Origin: Akebia trifoliata | Lineage: Eukaryota; Streptophyta; Magnoliopsida; Ranunculales; Lardizabalaceae | Direction of reading: 5' to 3' | DNA: 64,000 nt | Assembly (NCBI GenBank): GCA_017979445.1 | Contig: CM030707.1 | Coordinates: 23,070,586 to 23,134,585, forward strand | In this document: piece by piece, positions 35,051 through 47,979 of the stretch | Layout of the letters: every line of letters begins with the position of its first letter | Position numbering within the stretch: the stretch's first letter is position 1 | The notes under the pieces: generated by a model | Database searches by the model: none | The model's input: only the letters and a program-made list of their open reading frames with translations | Told to the model about the DNA's origin: nothing | Made by a program: the position numbers and the translations under genes

Positions 35051-36819
35051 TGTAGACACCCCATTTTTGCACTCGCTTGATTAATCAACTCGTCAACCCG
35101 ATTGCAATGATTCCCAATGATGGATGTGTATTCCATTGCTTTATTTTGTTACCAGATATGTTTCAAAAATCCGGATGAGGTATCTCGAATTGACAAAACC
35201 TTAGAAACCACGCTACGCTAGGAAAATACAATCCTAGAAATATAGAAATCATCATCTTTCAGACAAAAAGAAGCTTTACGATAAAAATCACTAAAAAATT
35301 ATAAATTATCAAAATACCCCTAACATCAAAACAACCCTAGAGCCTACATTACGCTTAGGAAAACTCTCTCGAACACATAAAATAACAAATCGAAACCGAA
35401 TAAATCATTTCGCCAATTTTAACAGAATTTGACAAAATTACGAAAATACCCCTCATAAAGTTCACAATCATTTCACATAAAAAATTTCATAAATGACACA
35501 AACCAATATTCTCATTGAATTCCTTACGAAAAACCAATTCTAAAACATCCTAGAACATTAAAAACCGACTTAAAACGTGAAAAGTCCTTTCCGGAGGCAA
35601 AACGATAATTTCACAATTTTCATAATTAAAAAATTCGAAATTAATAAATAAAATATTAAATAATGAAAATTAAACATTAATGAAATTAATTTAAAAATTT
35701 GAAACCTAAAAAATCGATCAATCGGACTTTCGGGTAAAATTGTTGAGGGTTCCTGGGATATTTCTTTAAGGACCCCTCCATTTGGGGGTCCAAAGAATTA
35801 AAGAAATAATGGATGGGGGTTCTTCAAAAATTAAAAGTAAATCAAGCAAGACTAAAGTCAAGGTATTAAAGTCAATCAAGTGAGACTGAAGTCAAAATTA
35901 AAGTCAATTAAGCAAGACTGGAGTCAAGATATTAAAAGTCAATCAATTAAGACTGAAGTCAAAACATTAAAAGTCAATCAAATAAGACCAAAAGTCATAA
36001 TAGAGATCTAATTAAATAATAACTCTATCTAATAGAGTTCTAACTAAAAAATAATTCCACCTAAAATAATTTGAATTAAAACACAATTCTACCTAAAACA
36101 ATTCTAATTAAAGCATAATTCTATCTAAAACAATTTTAACTAAAACACAACTCTAATTAAAAGATCTCTAATTAAACACTAACTCTATCCAAATCAACCC
36201 CTAAAAAGATCTATAAATAGAGGTGCTCACACCCTATTTTCGTATCAAATCATAAACCCTAAGAGAAGTAGGTCTAGAAGCTCCCCTAACCCCCCATAAA
36301 CCCTAGTTTTGGAGCCCCAACTCCTTACCTAACACCCCTGCTTTGATTTTAGCCTAAAAAACACCTAAAACCCCTCCAAAAACACCTCTAAATCTGCAAC
36401 AAATATGAAGAGTTCAGATCCAAAAATAAAGAGATACCTTGATCTAGGAGATCCGAAGTCAAATCCGGAGATAGAACGAAGCAAGGGAGTACAGTACAAG
36501 TAGCTCTTTTTGTCAGATCTGAGGGAACAAAATCCTTGCTATCGGAAAGATATGTAATTTTTTTATTTTTATCTAGGTTTTTAGCAATGTGATATATTTG
36601 GGAAGTTAGTAGAGACCAGCTTTGGCCGGGCGGGGTTGGTGCCTAACACCTTCCAACCCCGTAACATGATCCCCGAATTCAGATTTTTTATGGTAGATTA
36701 GTTCTTTTTATCCATGTTAGAGTCAGTTTGGTTCCTAGACCACAATAACTAGGTGGCGACTCCCAAACCTCAAGGGTCAAAAGCGGATCCGCGCACCCCG
36801 CGGATCGAGGGCGCTTTCA
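35051..36819 (+). repeat. Element B 3' LTR
   Basis: Near-identical to 27239-29005. The hairpin at 36631-36661 keeps 9 of 10 pairs, and the TATA box is at 36212-36219. It is followed at once by GTTCT and the rest of the copia-1 LTR. Confidence 0.93.
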
Positions 36820-37978
36820 GTTCTACATAGTAAAATCTATTAGATCCTCAAAATGACATATGAAACGGAGCTACCATTTGAAAGTTATGACCCAAATACC
36901 CTTCAGTGGCATTTCTATTATTTCTTCTGGTGCCACCTTGTGCTGACGGCGCCGCCGTCAACAAGTGCTCAATGATATTTTTGACCGTTGAGACACGAAC
37001 TCGCCCCTTTCTCTTTTATACTAACTCCACTTTATTTTTGGTTGTTGGTTGAAGCTCTAGAGAAGAAGCTCTTTTATTTTCAAACCTTTCTGAAGCTCTC
37101 TCTAGCCATAGAAAGCCTCATACTTAGTTGAAAATCTTTTCAACCCAAGCCTTCCCACAACTGAACCACTTCTTTCATCAACCTTACTTGTACACACATT
37201 GGTGAATCTCATGGAGTTCAAAGCATCTTCTTGAAGCAATAAACATTTTGAATTGAAGAAGACCTTTCCAAGGTCATGAAGAACTCGATCAATACATTGG
37301 CAAATCAATCAAGTTAGGTCAGGTCCTTATAAGTATTTTTGTTATTTTTCTTCTTAAAAAAATAGTTTTTGGTTCCAGCACAAAACCAAACACTTGAGAA
37401 GAATTGAGGATTATATTCAAGAGAACAAGGTTTTAAGTGTCCTAATGATAAAATTTTGAGTGTGAGTGAGGTTCTACCTCTTTTGAACACATTGGTTTAA
37501 GGATTCAATCGATGAAAAAATTCCATTTTGAGAGAATGTCATTCTCTCGATCTTAAGGGTTAGAGTTTGTTCTAGGCATAAAATTTTTGTGTAAGATTTC
37601 GAGGTGAATCATAAACCTCTAATTGATACTAGAACCCAAGATAGATAGTAGGGTGCCTAGTACTGGATGTAGGCAAGTTGCCGAACCATTATAAATCTTG
37701 TGCCTTCTTTTCAATTATGCATTATGCTTGATTTTATATGAATGACATAAATGCCATGACATGCACATTAAGTGTTTGATAAATTGTCTACTTTATGAAT
37801 GTGTGTTGTATGCTATGCCATAACTCAAAATAGATTAATCTTATGCATCTTTATGTTGTAATCATTTTAGCATAATCAAGTGACCTATTAACTTCGTGAG
37901 GTGATTTTAAATCAGAAATATTAATTTACCTATTCACCCCCGTCTAGGTTTAGACATAGTACAAAGCCCGTAATTTCA
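36820..37978 (+). repeat. copia-1 5' LTR, second part
   Basis: Continues the copia-1 LTR after element B. It matches 45896-46718 except for blocks missing from the 3' LTR, chiefly about 284 bp between two GAACTCG words (36997-37003 and 37281-37287). It ends CGTAATTTCA before the PBS. Confidence 0.88.
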
Positions 37979-38079
37979 ATTGGTATAAGAGCGGATTGTT
38001 CTAGAAGGGTCTAACAACCTTGAGCTGATCCTATCGACTTTGAATCAAGTTTAAATCCAAGAAATAAAATTTTACTTAA

Positions 38080-39470
38080 CCTCTCATGTTCGATGGTGTT
38101 AAATACGCCTTCTGAAAATATTAAAATGATGATATATATCAGCTCCCCAAGTAGGGATGTGTGGAACATGATAGAAGAAGCTTAGGAACCTCCTGTTGAC
38201 ACCATAGAAGTTAATGGTACCTCCACTATATTTTGAGACTATCAAAGAATTAGTCTGAACAAGATAAGATTAACAGTAGAATTAACTTCAAAGCACTTAA
38301 TGCTATAACTAGTGCCATTTCCAATAATGAATATCATAGGATATGTATGCGTATATCGACTAAACAAGCTTGGAAATTCTTAGAGGCCACGCAAGAAAGA
38401 ACTAGTATTGTTAAGAAGTCTAAATTTTAACTCCTCAGAACTTAATTTGAAAATATTAAGATATAAGAAAGTGAAACTGTCTAAGAATTCTATGCATAGT
38501 TAAGTGGCATATGCAATTTCATATTTTAGGTGGGAGAGTTTGTCCCATAGGGTAGAGTTTGTGCTAAAATTCTGAGATCCCTACCCAAGAGGTTCGCTTC
38601 TAAAGTCACCTCAATTGAGGAATACCGAGATGTGAAGACAATAACAGTTGAGGAACTCATGGGCTCACTCACAACCTTTGAGCTCCATCTCGAAGGTCTT
38701 CCTTTTAAAGGAAAAACATCAGTCCTTAAGACCACTTTGTCTAAGGTACCATTTAAACGATCATCTTGTCATCCTATCGATGATGTTGATGACGATGAAC
38801 TCAAACTCTAGTCAGCATTCGATCAACTATTCATTAATCATGTGAAATTGACTAAGAAATATGGTCAAGAAAAAATTCAAAAATAACAATGGCATGCTGA
38901 ATATTATCAAGTCAGTGAGGAAACACGCTCCTTAGGACTTCAATTAAAAGACATTAAAATTCAACTCAAAACAGTTCTAAAGAGATAGTCTAGTATGCTC
39001 TCTATATATGAGAAAATCATTAATGAGAAGAATGAAATGCTCACAAATCTTTAACAACTAAAAAACTTCTTACTATGACAAACTCTACTATAGTCTGTCA
39101 AAACTTAGAATTATCAAACTTTCATGATGAAAACAAAGTTCTTAAGTTTGACGTTATTAAGTTACAAAAATAAAAGGCTAAACTTGAGCGTAACTATACT
39201 CAAGGAATTTTGAAATTAGAAAAACTTCTAGGAGTTTAAAAATCCTATGGGGATAAAGGAGATTTGGACTATGATAGGTATACTTATACATCACCTCAAT
39301 CTCCTACTGTGTTTATTCATGGATAATCATCTAACACTAAAAAGAACTCCAAGAAAGTCATCACATGCAATTTTTGTGGTGGAAAGGGTCATAAAAAATT
39401 TGAATACATCAAATTCAGGACCATCTATTATACAACCTCAAAGGCCCCTATTAGTAAATCTCTATTGATT
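38080..39470 (+). pseudogene. copia-1 gag remnant
   Basis: Fragments in shifting frames read as copia Gag: SHMFDGVKYAF near 38085, then RDVWNMIEEA, and a zinc-knuckle-like CNFCGGKGHKKFEY near 39367-39408 in which the last Cys is replaced by Tyr. Several in-frame stops are present. Gag would form the virus-like particle and bind RNA through the knuckle. Confidence 0.7.
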
Positions 39471-39894
39471 GAAAAAAAGAAGCATGATGAAAGGAAGTCT
39501 CCATTGCAAAATAAAATTGAAAATACTAAGAAAGAAGAGTCTCTCAAGTGAAAGAAAACGAAGAATTCATCACCTTCCAAACAGACCAACAATATTAGGG
39601 AACTCTTCAAACAGATTGCTCACTTGAACCTAAAAACTAAAGAACTTACTGAGTCAAGTAGAGGCAATCAAGATGCAAGAAGGTATCCAAAGAAAAAATC
39701 ACCTTCAAGATCACCTAAGAAGAGTAGGTCCCCTAAGAGAAACTCACCTGTCTAGGAGAAAGTAGAGTTGAAAAGGAAAATTCATTCCCCTCTTAAACGT
39801 AATCCTCAACCCCCAAGAAAACTCTACAATGGAAAGTCAAAAATGAGGACAATAAGTGTCTTGTAATTCATACAACTATTAAGAATGGAAATTT

Positions 39895-42760
39895 TGAGCG
39901 ATGGTACCTTGATAACGGCTGCTCCCGACACATGACAGGTGATCGAAATTAGTTTAGTCACATGGTTGAATTTGATGGAGGGTCTGTTACCTTTGGTGAT
40001 GTAAGTACAGCTAGGATTATTGGGTGAAGAACCGTCAGTGATCTAGGATTGCCCACGGTGGAAAATGTGTTATGCGTTGATGGTTTGAAACATAACCTTC
40101 TTAGCATATCCCAAATATGTGACAAAGACCGTCGGGTACGTTTCAATCGTAAAGTTTGCGAGATCTCAACCCTTAATGGAAAAGTTATTATGAGAGGTAT
40201 GCATACTTCTGATAACTATTATGTTATCGAAAATACAGGAGAAACCACCATCTCCTATGTGAGTAACGTGCCTCAAGTTGATGAAGTCCAACTGTGGCAT
40301 CAACGACTTGGTCATGATCACTATATAAACTTGTTTTGTCTTGCCTTAAAAAGCTCAGTCAGAAGATTACCCAAGCTGAGTAAATAAGCAAGAGATGTCT
40401 GTGGGGAGTGCCAAATTGGTAAACAAATTTGAAGTAACCACAAAAAGACAACAACTCTTGCCACCTCAAAACCCTTAGTTCTTTTAGACATGGACCTTTG
40501 GGTCCTACTAAAGTTAGAAGTCTATGAGGTAAGAGACATTTCTTGGTGATCGTTGATGATTACTCTAGATTCACCTAGGTCACTTTTCTGAGAGAAAAAT
40601 ATGATATTTTTGATGAATTCAAAAAGATCATTAAGCGTATCTAGACAGAAAAATGATATGTCATAAGTAGAATTAAAAGTGATTATGGTGGAAGTTTGAG
40701 GAAGGTCGATTCACACATTTTTGTGATAAAAATAGAATTTGACATGAATTCTCAACTCTTAAGACCCCTCAACAGAATGGAGTTGTTGAGAGGAAGAATC
40801 GCATATATCTTCAACCAGGCTTAAACAAAATAACTTATGAACTGTGGAATGACAAAACTCTCAGTGTTAAATACTTTAGAGTATTTGGAAGTAAATGCTA
40901 TATCCTAAAAGACCAAGAACACTTGGAAAATTCGATTTGAAGAGCGACGAAACAATCTTTCTAGGATATTCTTCAAACAGTCGTACTTTTCGAGTATTTA
41001 ATTAGAGGACCTCCTCCATCCAAGAATCTATAAATGTGGTGATTGATGATCAACCCATTAAGGAAAATGGTCCATTTTACCTAGAGGTTGAGGACGAGGG
41101 AGTATTTCCTACTCCATCCTCACCTCCTTCGACGTCTTAGGTACCGAAAACATCACCTATTGTCAAGGATTATCCCGCTAGTCAAATCCTTGGAAATCCT
41201 AACATCGGTGTTAAAACCCAATGATAACTTGAGATGTTGAATAGTCATCTCTGCTTCACATCCAAAATGAAGTCAAAAATATTGATGAAACCTTCACTAA
41301 TGAATATTGTCTTCAAGCCATGCAAGAAGAACTTTTTCAGTTTACTTGGAATCAAGTGTGGTACTTAGTAGGAAGACCATATGATAAGAATATCATTAGA
41401 ATGAAATGGATATATAAGAGCAAATCTGATGAACTTGGCAATGTTATCCGAAATAAAGCTCGTTTAGTCGCTCAGGGATACTCTCAAATTGAGGGAGTTG
41501 ATTTTGATGAAATCTTTGCCCTTGTTGCCAAATTTTAGTTGATTCAGATTTTGATGTCCATAGCATGGTCTAGGAAATTTTAAATTATTTCAGATGGACA
41601 TCAAGAGTGTTTTTCTAAATGGCATCCTAGATGAGGAAGTCTATGTTAAACAACCCAAGGGTTTTGTTGACCCTCAACATCCTCACAAAGTTTTCAGATT
41701 AAAAAAAACTCTCTACAAACCTTAAACAAGTTTCTCGTGTGTAGTATGAATGATTGACTCAATTTTTAATCAACCATAACTATACCAAGGGTAGTGTTGA
41801 TTAAGTACCCTTTGTTCAAAAGGTCAAGGGTCATACCCTTATTACCTAGATCTATGTGGACGATATTGTGTTCAACTCCACTAATGAGGAGATGGCTCAC
41901 AACTTTGCCTACTTAATGTAATCTGAATTTGAAATGACTATGGTGGGTGAGCTCAATTTCTTCCTAGGATTGCAGGTTAAACAACTCAAAAATGGTATGT
42001 TTGTCTCCCAAGCTAAGTATGCGCGTGAATTGGTAAATCGTTTCGATCTTCAGTTTGGTAGAACTCACTGTACCCCAATGAGTATCACACTCAAGCTTTT
42101 TAAAAATATATCTAGAAAAAGTATGGATCCGCACCTTTACAAGATTATGATTAGTAGTCTTCTCTACTTGATAGCCATTTGGCCAGACATCTCTTATTTT
42201 ATTGGAGCCTATGCCCACTTTCAAACCGATCATAAGGAATCGCATTTAACAATTGTCAAACGGATCATTTGCTATGTGGCTAGCACTTTCGAATATGGCC
42301 TATGGTATCCATTTGATTCGTCTTCCGCTATTGCTGGGGTACTCTGACGCCGATTGGGCCAATAATATTGATGATATAAAATCCACCAGTGGTGGCTATT
42401 TTTATATTAGAAACAGTTTTGTTGCTTGGCAAATAACGCTATTTCTCCGTCCACCGTTGAGGCCGAGTACATTGCGGCTAGAAGTTGTTGTGCACAACTT
42501 CTATGGATAAAATAAATGTTTCTGGACTACGGGTTATCTCCAAAGATTAAGAGCTTATTCTGTGGCAATACTAGCACCATTAATATCTCAAAGAACCTTG
42601 TCCAACACTCTCAAACAAAACATATCGATATTCTGCATCATTTCATATGTGAACTTGTTGAAGATCACATTATTTCTCTTGAATATGTTTCGACCGAGAA
42701 TCAATTTGTCGATATTCTCACAAAACTTTTGGATTCGATGCATTTTGAAAATCTTTGAAA
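39895..42760 (+). pseudogene. copia-1 pol remnant (protease, integrase, RT, RNase H)
   Basis: Domains follow Ty1/copia order. Protease: WYLDNGCSRHMTGD (about 39903-39945; the usual D-S/T-G is DNG). Pre-integrase: LWHQRLGH (about 40290). Integrase: VIVDDYSRFT, then SDYGG and the NGVVERKN region near 40770. Reverse transcriptase: KARLVAQGYSQIEGVDFDEIFA (about 41452-41520), MDIKS near 41595 and the active-site YVDDIVF near 41853. RNase H: YSDADWANNID (about 42345) and an EAEYIA motif near 42455. Many stops and frameshifts disable it. Integrase ahead of RT identifies the copia superfamily. Confidence 0.85.
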
Positions 42761-43534
42761 ATCCATTGGGGTGTACTCCGTGTGAGCTCCCAGTTTCAGA
42801 TAATTGACCGAGTACTAGTTAGCACTCCTAGAAATCTTCAATTTTCAAATTCTCACCCAATATGGGCATACCCGTGTCCAATACAGAAATCTACTATTAT
42901 GTTTTTTAGTCATATTCGAGGTTATGATCTTTCTTGCTTAAAAAAAATTTGTTTACGTCATTTTTACGCTACACCTTTGAGCAATTTCTCTGATGCTTGA
43001 ACCTCTCTCAAATTTGAGATTATTGGTACATTCGGGTTCATAGACCCCTCCTAAGTTCATTCTCGAGCTTCTATCAATTTCTTTGCTCATTTCCAACTCA
43101 TTTCATCTCCTTCAAAATTTCAAAAATTTCACATTTTGACAAAATTTTGTTTATTTTTTCACGATTTATTGAAAGAGATTTAGGGCATGTCAATAATATA
43201 TTTTTGCATGTTGAAAACATGATAAAACAAAAAAAAATGCAAAATTTATTTTTGAGAAATTTTTGGACTTAACGACGTCACCAACACCATAAAAATGTTC
43301 CAACACTTGTTTTTCTTCATTTTTTTCGCCACTCCTTCATCTTCTACCATCCTTTCTTCGCCTTTTTGCTCACTCTCTCAACTTTTTTTTGCTCTCTCTG
43401 TCTGTCTCTCTCTCTTTTAGGTGAGATTTCTCTTTGTTTTCTCCAACCTTTACCACATCACTCATTTTTCTATCACCATGCTTCTCTTCTCTTTCTTATT
43501 TTCCCTTTTATTCATCTCCTTACTAGTGGTTGTG

Positions 43535-44790
43535 ATGGCTAAACGAGGGCAAACTTTGTAAGATCCACCTTTACGATGCTCCTTACGCTCCAAGAAGTTC
43601 AAAAATGTGGCTTCATCTTCCCACACTACTCCACTACCTTCTCTTTCGCCTTTACCCTCTCAAATGCTAGTTGTGGAAACAGAATCGAAAGACGAACTAC
43701 CCATGGATCGTGCTAGTTATATTTATTGATGAGCATCATTCAAGAAGTGCTCCATCATTTGTGAGATCAATGTCCAAGATTCCATCACTTACAAATATGA
43801 GGTGTTTAGTATGCTTTATCATGTGGGTTGGGATGAAATGCTTCGATTTGGTGGTGATGTGTACCCAATACGTGTGGTAAATTTCTATGCCAGTGTGACG
43901 GAGTTCGAGTATAATCCTCCGTAGCTTGTCGTCATAACATTCTACTATCGGCCACCTTTTCGCACGGTGGTAACCCCTTACACAATTGGTAGACTTTTGG
44001 GGTTTCCCGTCACCAATGTGTCCATACCCATGTCAGAATTTGACTACTTGATTTGACAAGAACAACTTCAACAAGTGTTATGTAGTCCCAACAACTGATT
44101 CCAATGGTCAAAAGGTGATATACGCTCAACATGCATGCTGACTCCTTTGCGCATCCTATACAACATTTTCTTGCCCAAACTATACCCTCGCGTTGGCAAT
44201 TCCACTTAACAGGCATTCGACCAGTATGACTTACTATACTATGTAACCAAAGGTGTTCCCATGTACTTGCCAATACTCATCCTTCAGCACATCATTATGA
44301 AGACACGGCCTCAATCGAAGAGGGGTCTTGGCTTTGGTCATCTCATATCTCGCATTGCTTTGGATTGTCAATTTAGAGCCGGCCTTCCCCGTATGACTCT
44401 GGTTAAGACGTTTGGAGACATGAATCTAACCAATATCCTCAAAATGGTCATCAGCCCATTCGTTTCGCGTGAGCCAGTTACCGTTTTTTTAAATGAGGAG
44501 CCCCCTCCTGTTTCAGAGGCTCCAGTGTCTTTCCTTGCCGATCTTGTCTAGGAGTTTGACATCGAAGCTCGCTTAACCAATTTAGAGTACCAGTAATAGG
44601 AACTTGGTGAACAACAACATTAGATTTTCTCATCGTAAGAACGTATGGAACAATAGAATGTTCGACTTGAGTCACAGATGAAGAAGATTCAGTACTATCT
44701 TTGTCGGCTCATTTGATCCTACGAACCTTTGCTTCCCTCTCCTGATTCAAATCTCGCTACCTCGAGTGAATCTGGTGACGTCTAGGTCTC
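43535..44790 (+). pseudogene. copia-1 extra coding region downstream of pol
   Basis: Starts MAKRGQTL, then after a stop reads RCSLRSKKFKN, and further on EMLRFGGDVYPIRVVNFYASVTEFEYNPP and VTPYTIGRLLGFPVTNVSIPM-like text. The pattern resembles the putative plant transposon protein domain found after pol in sireviruses, where it is often called envelope-like. It is broken by several stops. Its biochemical role is not known, and no clear membrane segment was identified. Confidence 0.55.
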
Positions 44791-45440
44791 GCATGTTCCT
44801 ACTAGTATGTAGGTTGTTGTTTCTTGGGTTTTAGTAGGTTGTTTGTCTATTTGATTCTTGTTCCTATAACCTCGACTCACATTTTGTAATCTAGATGGTT
44901 ATGTAAGCCCTTAATAGTAAAATATTTTGACTATGTTTCATGTGAACTTGATCGATTATTTGAATATCATTTACTTTTTGCACACCCTTGCATGATATGA
45001 CACTACCTAAATTAGTTATATTCTTTTTCTATATCATTTATCATGCCATATCTCTGCCTAATAGTTATTTTGTTTGGCATGTCTTTGTTTGCTTCCGTCA
45101 TGCATCTCGCTCTGATAATCATATTAATTGCGTGCATGTATATTATTTACATGCTTATTAGTTATATCTTATATCGACATTGGGTTGATTACGTTCTTTG
45201 TCAAATGTTGACGAAAAGGGAGAGAATGTAGTTTCCACCAATGTGTACTGTTTCAATAAAATTCTACAAATAAATCATTCAGGGGGTAGTTCTTAAGGGA
45301 GAGTGAAGTAGTTAATATCTTAGGTTTTTCTTTTTAAACACTTTTGTAAGATTCTAATCAGGTATAAATTGTGTTGGTAATTTTGGGAATGTTTCTTGGT
45401 CTAGTTTAGGATTTTGTCTTGTAATTGACAAGGAGGAGAT
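44791..45440 (+). other. copia-1 3' region with purine tracts
   Basis: No gene. GAAAAGGGAGAGAATG (about 45212), TTAAGGGAGAGTGAAG (about 45293) and AAGGAGGAGAT (45430-45440, adjoining the LTR) look like repeated polypurine tracts, which are reported for sireviruses. Confidence 0.5.
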
Positions 45441-46718
45441 TGTTAGTTTCATATTTTGCTAATCTTGAGATATATGTTGAGTGTTGGGTCGATTTACCAT
45501 TGAAGACATGAAAACTCCAATAAAGCTGCTCAATCACACGCGCCTCAACAAAAAGGTAATGAGACAACCTAAGACCATTCTCAACACTTAGATGATTGAT
45601 AAGTCGACCCGTGGTGATTAGGAAAACTCTTTCCTCAACCCATTCACTTATTGGACCTTTTGGGAATCAAAAATGATCATAGAGGAGATATTAGAAATTT
45701 GACCACCGTAAAACTATCTTATGTACTTAGTGATTTTTTGGTGACATTTTATAGGTAAAATCTAACACACCTTCGAACTATTTTGTTACCAAACTTCCCA
45801 AAAGCTCATTTTGACCAGAAATGATAAAAATGGTATTTTGATTATTTCATCCATTTTTATCATGGCTCATCCCTTGGTGGTAGTTTGGGGATGTTCTACA
45901 TAGTAAGATCTATCAAATCCCCAAATGACATGTGAAACGGAGCTACCGTTTGAAAGTTATGATCGAAATACCTTTTAGTAGTATTTCTATTATTTCTTCC
46001 AGTGCCACCCTTGTGACTGATGATGCCATCGTCAACAAGTGCTCAATAGTTATAATTTTGACTGCTGAGACATGAACTTGATCAATACATTGTATTTTTA
46101 TTATTTTTCTTCTTTAACAAAAAATGGTGATTAGTTCCAGTACAAAACCAAGCTCTTGAGAAGAATTGAGGACTTTACTCAAGAGAACAAGTTTTTTAAG
46201 TTTCCTAAGGATAAAACTTAGAGTGTGAATGACGTTCTACCTCTTTTGAACATATTGGTTTAGGGATTTAGCCGATGAAAAAATTCTATTTCGAGATAAT
46301 ATCGTTTTCTCGATCTTAAGGGTTAGAGTTTTTCCTAGGCATAAAAATTTTGTGTAAGATTTCAAGGTGAACCATAAACCTCTAATAGATAGTGGAGCCC
46401 AACACCCGAGAGTATGGTACTTGGTAGTGGATGTAGACAAGTTACTAAACCACTATAAATCTTGTGTCTTCTTTTCGATTATGCATTATGCTTGACTTTA
46501 TATGAATGGCATAAAGGCCATGACATGCACTTTAAGTGTTTGATAAATTGTGTACTTTATGAATGTGTGTTGTATGTTATGCCATAACTCAAAATAGATT
46601 AATCTTGTGCATCTCTATGTTGTAACCATCTTAGCATAATCGAGTGACTAATTAACTTTGTGAGGGTGATTTTAAAATAGAAATTTTAATTAGATACGAA
46701 ACAAAACCCGTAATTTCA
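45441..46718 (+). repeat. copia-1 3' LTR
   Basis: Starts TGTTAGTTTC and ends CGTAATTTCA. It carries the unfilled insertion site of element B: TTTGGGGATGTTCTACATAG near 45889-45908. Compared with the 5' LTR it lacks about 284 bp at 46075-46080 and smaller blocks elsewhere. Confidence 0.9.
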
Positions 46719-46723
46719 GTTAG

Positions 46724-47728
46724 TTGACAATATTTTTTACTCATAAATTGATAATATTGTTCTTTCAATCCACGTTTGTTTGCCATTGGGATGATTTTTT
46801 CTGATATGAAAAACTTGATTGTTTGTTAGCTTATAATAAAATTCGAGTTTACCTTTGGTGTTCACTTGTGCTTATAATGGTTTAACCGACTTGATAATAT
46901 TTATCATATTTTTTATGATCGATTGGGTAATATTCATATTCATATATGATGGACTTAATCATAATTCGTACCCGTGAAGATAATTGGTTAACTTCGAGAT
47001 TTATTTATGCTCCCATTAAAGTTTGACCCTCCTGGTAATACCTATGCTCGTGGCTTGAAATAGTGAACAATTTGAAAATTCATTTTGCATGTGGTGATAT
47101 TTACCAATTTCAAAAGTGATTTTGCATGTAGTGACATTTACCAATTTACGAATTGATTATACATGCGGTGACATTTACCAATTAGGAAATTGATTATGCA
47201 TATGGCATGCTAATTGAATTATTCATTTTTTATAAAACTTACCACGTGAGCTTTAGGACATTGGATGATTTAGGTTTTTTCAAACTCTTCCTTTTCTCTT
47301 TGCGTGTGAAATTTGAGGAATCATGTGATGTTCGAGGAAATTATAATCATGGGGTTTATTTGGCCAACTTGATGTAAAATGATGATGATAATATTTCGAT
47401 TAATTGACTTGCGTATAAAACAATAGAAATGATTAGGCCATAGCCTTGACAATAGTCTTCCCAATTGACAATAGAATTATTTTGAATCGTAGTAGAAATC
47501 GATCACCTCGATTGGACGGGTTCGGTGCTTAGCCCTTACCGAAGCTACCGAAGCCTATAATCTGACCCCTTGCTTACCCGTAGACCAATCTGAATTAGTT
47601 TTTGGAGTTATATATAGTTCCTAGACCTAAACTAGGTGGCAACTCCTTATTCCCTAAAAATCCATCATTTCCATCATTATTCTCTAGACTCTTTTTATTA
47701 TTTAGTAAAAAGTGTCAAGGCACTTTCA
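46724..47728 (+). repeat. LTR of element C, right copy, right part
   Basis: Resumes the LTR cut at 26751. It has TTTACCAATTT...GATT repeats (about 47090-47200), a hairpin TTCGGT/ACCGAA around GCTTAGCCCTT (47521-47543), a PBS-like TGGCAACTCC at 47637-47646 and the end stem AAAGTG...CACTTT before CA (47709-47728). The right flank AAAAA does not match the left flank of the left copy (CCTAT). Confidence 0.72.
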
Positions 47729-47748
47729 AAAAAGGGGAGGAAATATGC

Positions 47749-47979
47749 TATCAACTTGCACCAAGGTCAAGATTATCGATTTTCAGAACAAAAACAAAGA
47801 GTTTAAAGAAGAAAAATTAAAGGGGAGAAGAATGATTCTATCTCCAACCCTAATATTATCAATTTATATTATTTTTGTTACATGTATATTTATAATATTA
47901 CCCATGATACAATGATATTATACAATTAGATACACAATAATAATATGCATCACTATCTCTCATCATCTATTGTTTTGCA
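47749..47979 (-). repeat. copia-2 3' LTR
   Basis: Shares AGAACAAAAACAAAGAGTTT and TATGCATCACTATCTCTC with the right-hand LTR. Its left end reads TATCAAC where the partner has TGTCAAC, so the terminal dinucleotide has mutated. Confidence 0.88.

Larger units (their letters stand above)
27239..36819 (+). mobile_element. Non-coding LTR retrotransposon B (Tat/Ogre-like, LARD type)
   Basis: Complete from LTR to LTR: 5' LTR 27239-29005, PBS 29007-29024, interior to 35050, polypurine tract (AAAGAGGGGCATC), and 3' LTR 35051-36819. GTTCT lies on both sides (27234-27238 and 36820-36824), a clean target duplication. The interior has no readable gag, protease, reverse transcriptase or integrase, so enzymes must have come from another element. 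By eye the LTRs differ at about 38 positions in 1.77 kb (about 2%), so insertion was recent. It sits in the same orientation inside the 5' LTR of copia-1. Confidence 0.93.
26752..46718 (+). mobile_element. Ty1/copia element copia-1 (sirevirus-like), interrupted by element B
   Basis: The LTRs are 26752-37978 (about 1.64 kb without the insertion) and 45441-46718 (1278 bp). Both start TGTTAGTT and end CGTAATTTCA. The 5' LTR is followed by an initiator-tRNA-Met-like PBS (TTGGTATAAGAGC, 37980-37992). A polypurine tract (AAGGAGGAGAT) precedes the 3' LTR. Flanks are GTTAC (26747-26751) and GTTAG (46719-46723), a target duplication with one change. The interior has degenerate gag and pol and an extra downstream coding region, as in sireviruses. 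Confidence 0.9.

Noticed and set aside
27239..36824. Possible independent solo LTRs instead of one element B
   Set aside because: The matching GTTCT flanks, PBS and polypurine tract, and the empty site in the copia-1 3' LTR, show one complete insertion.
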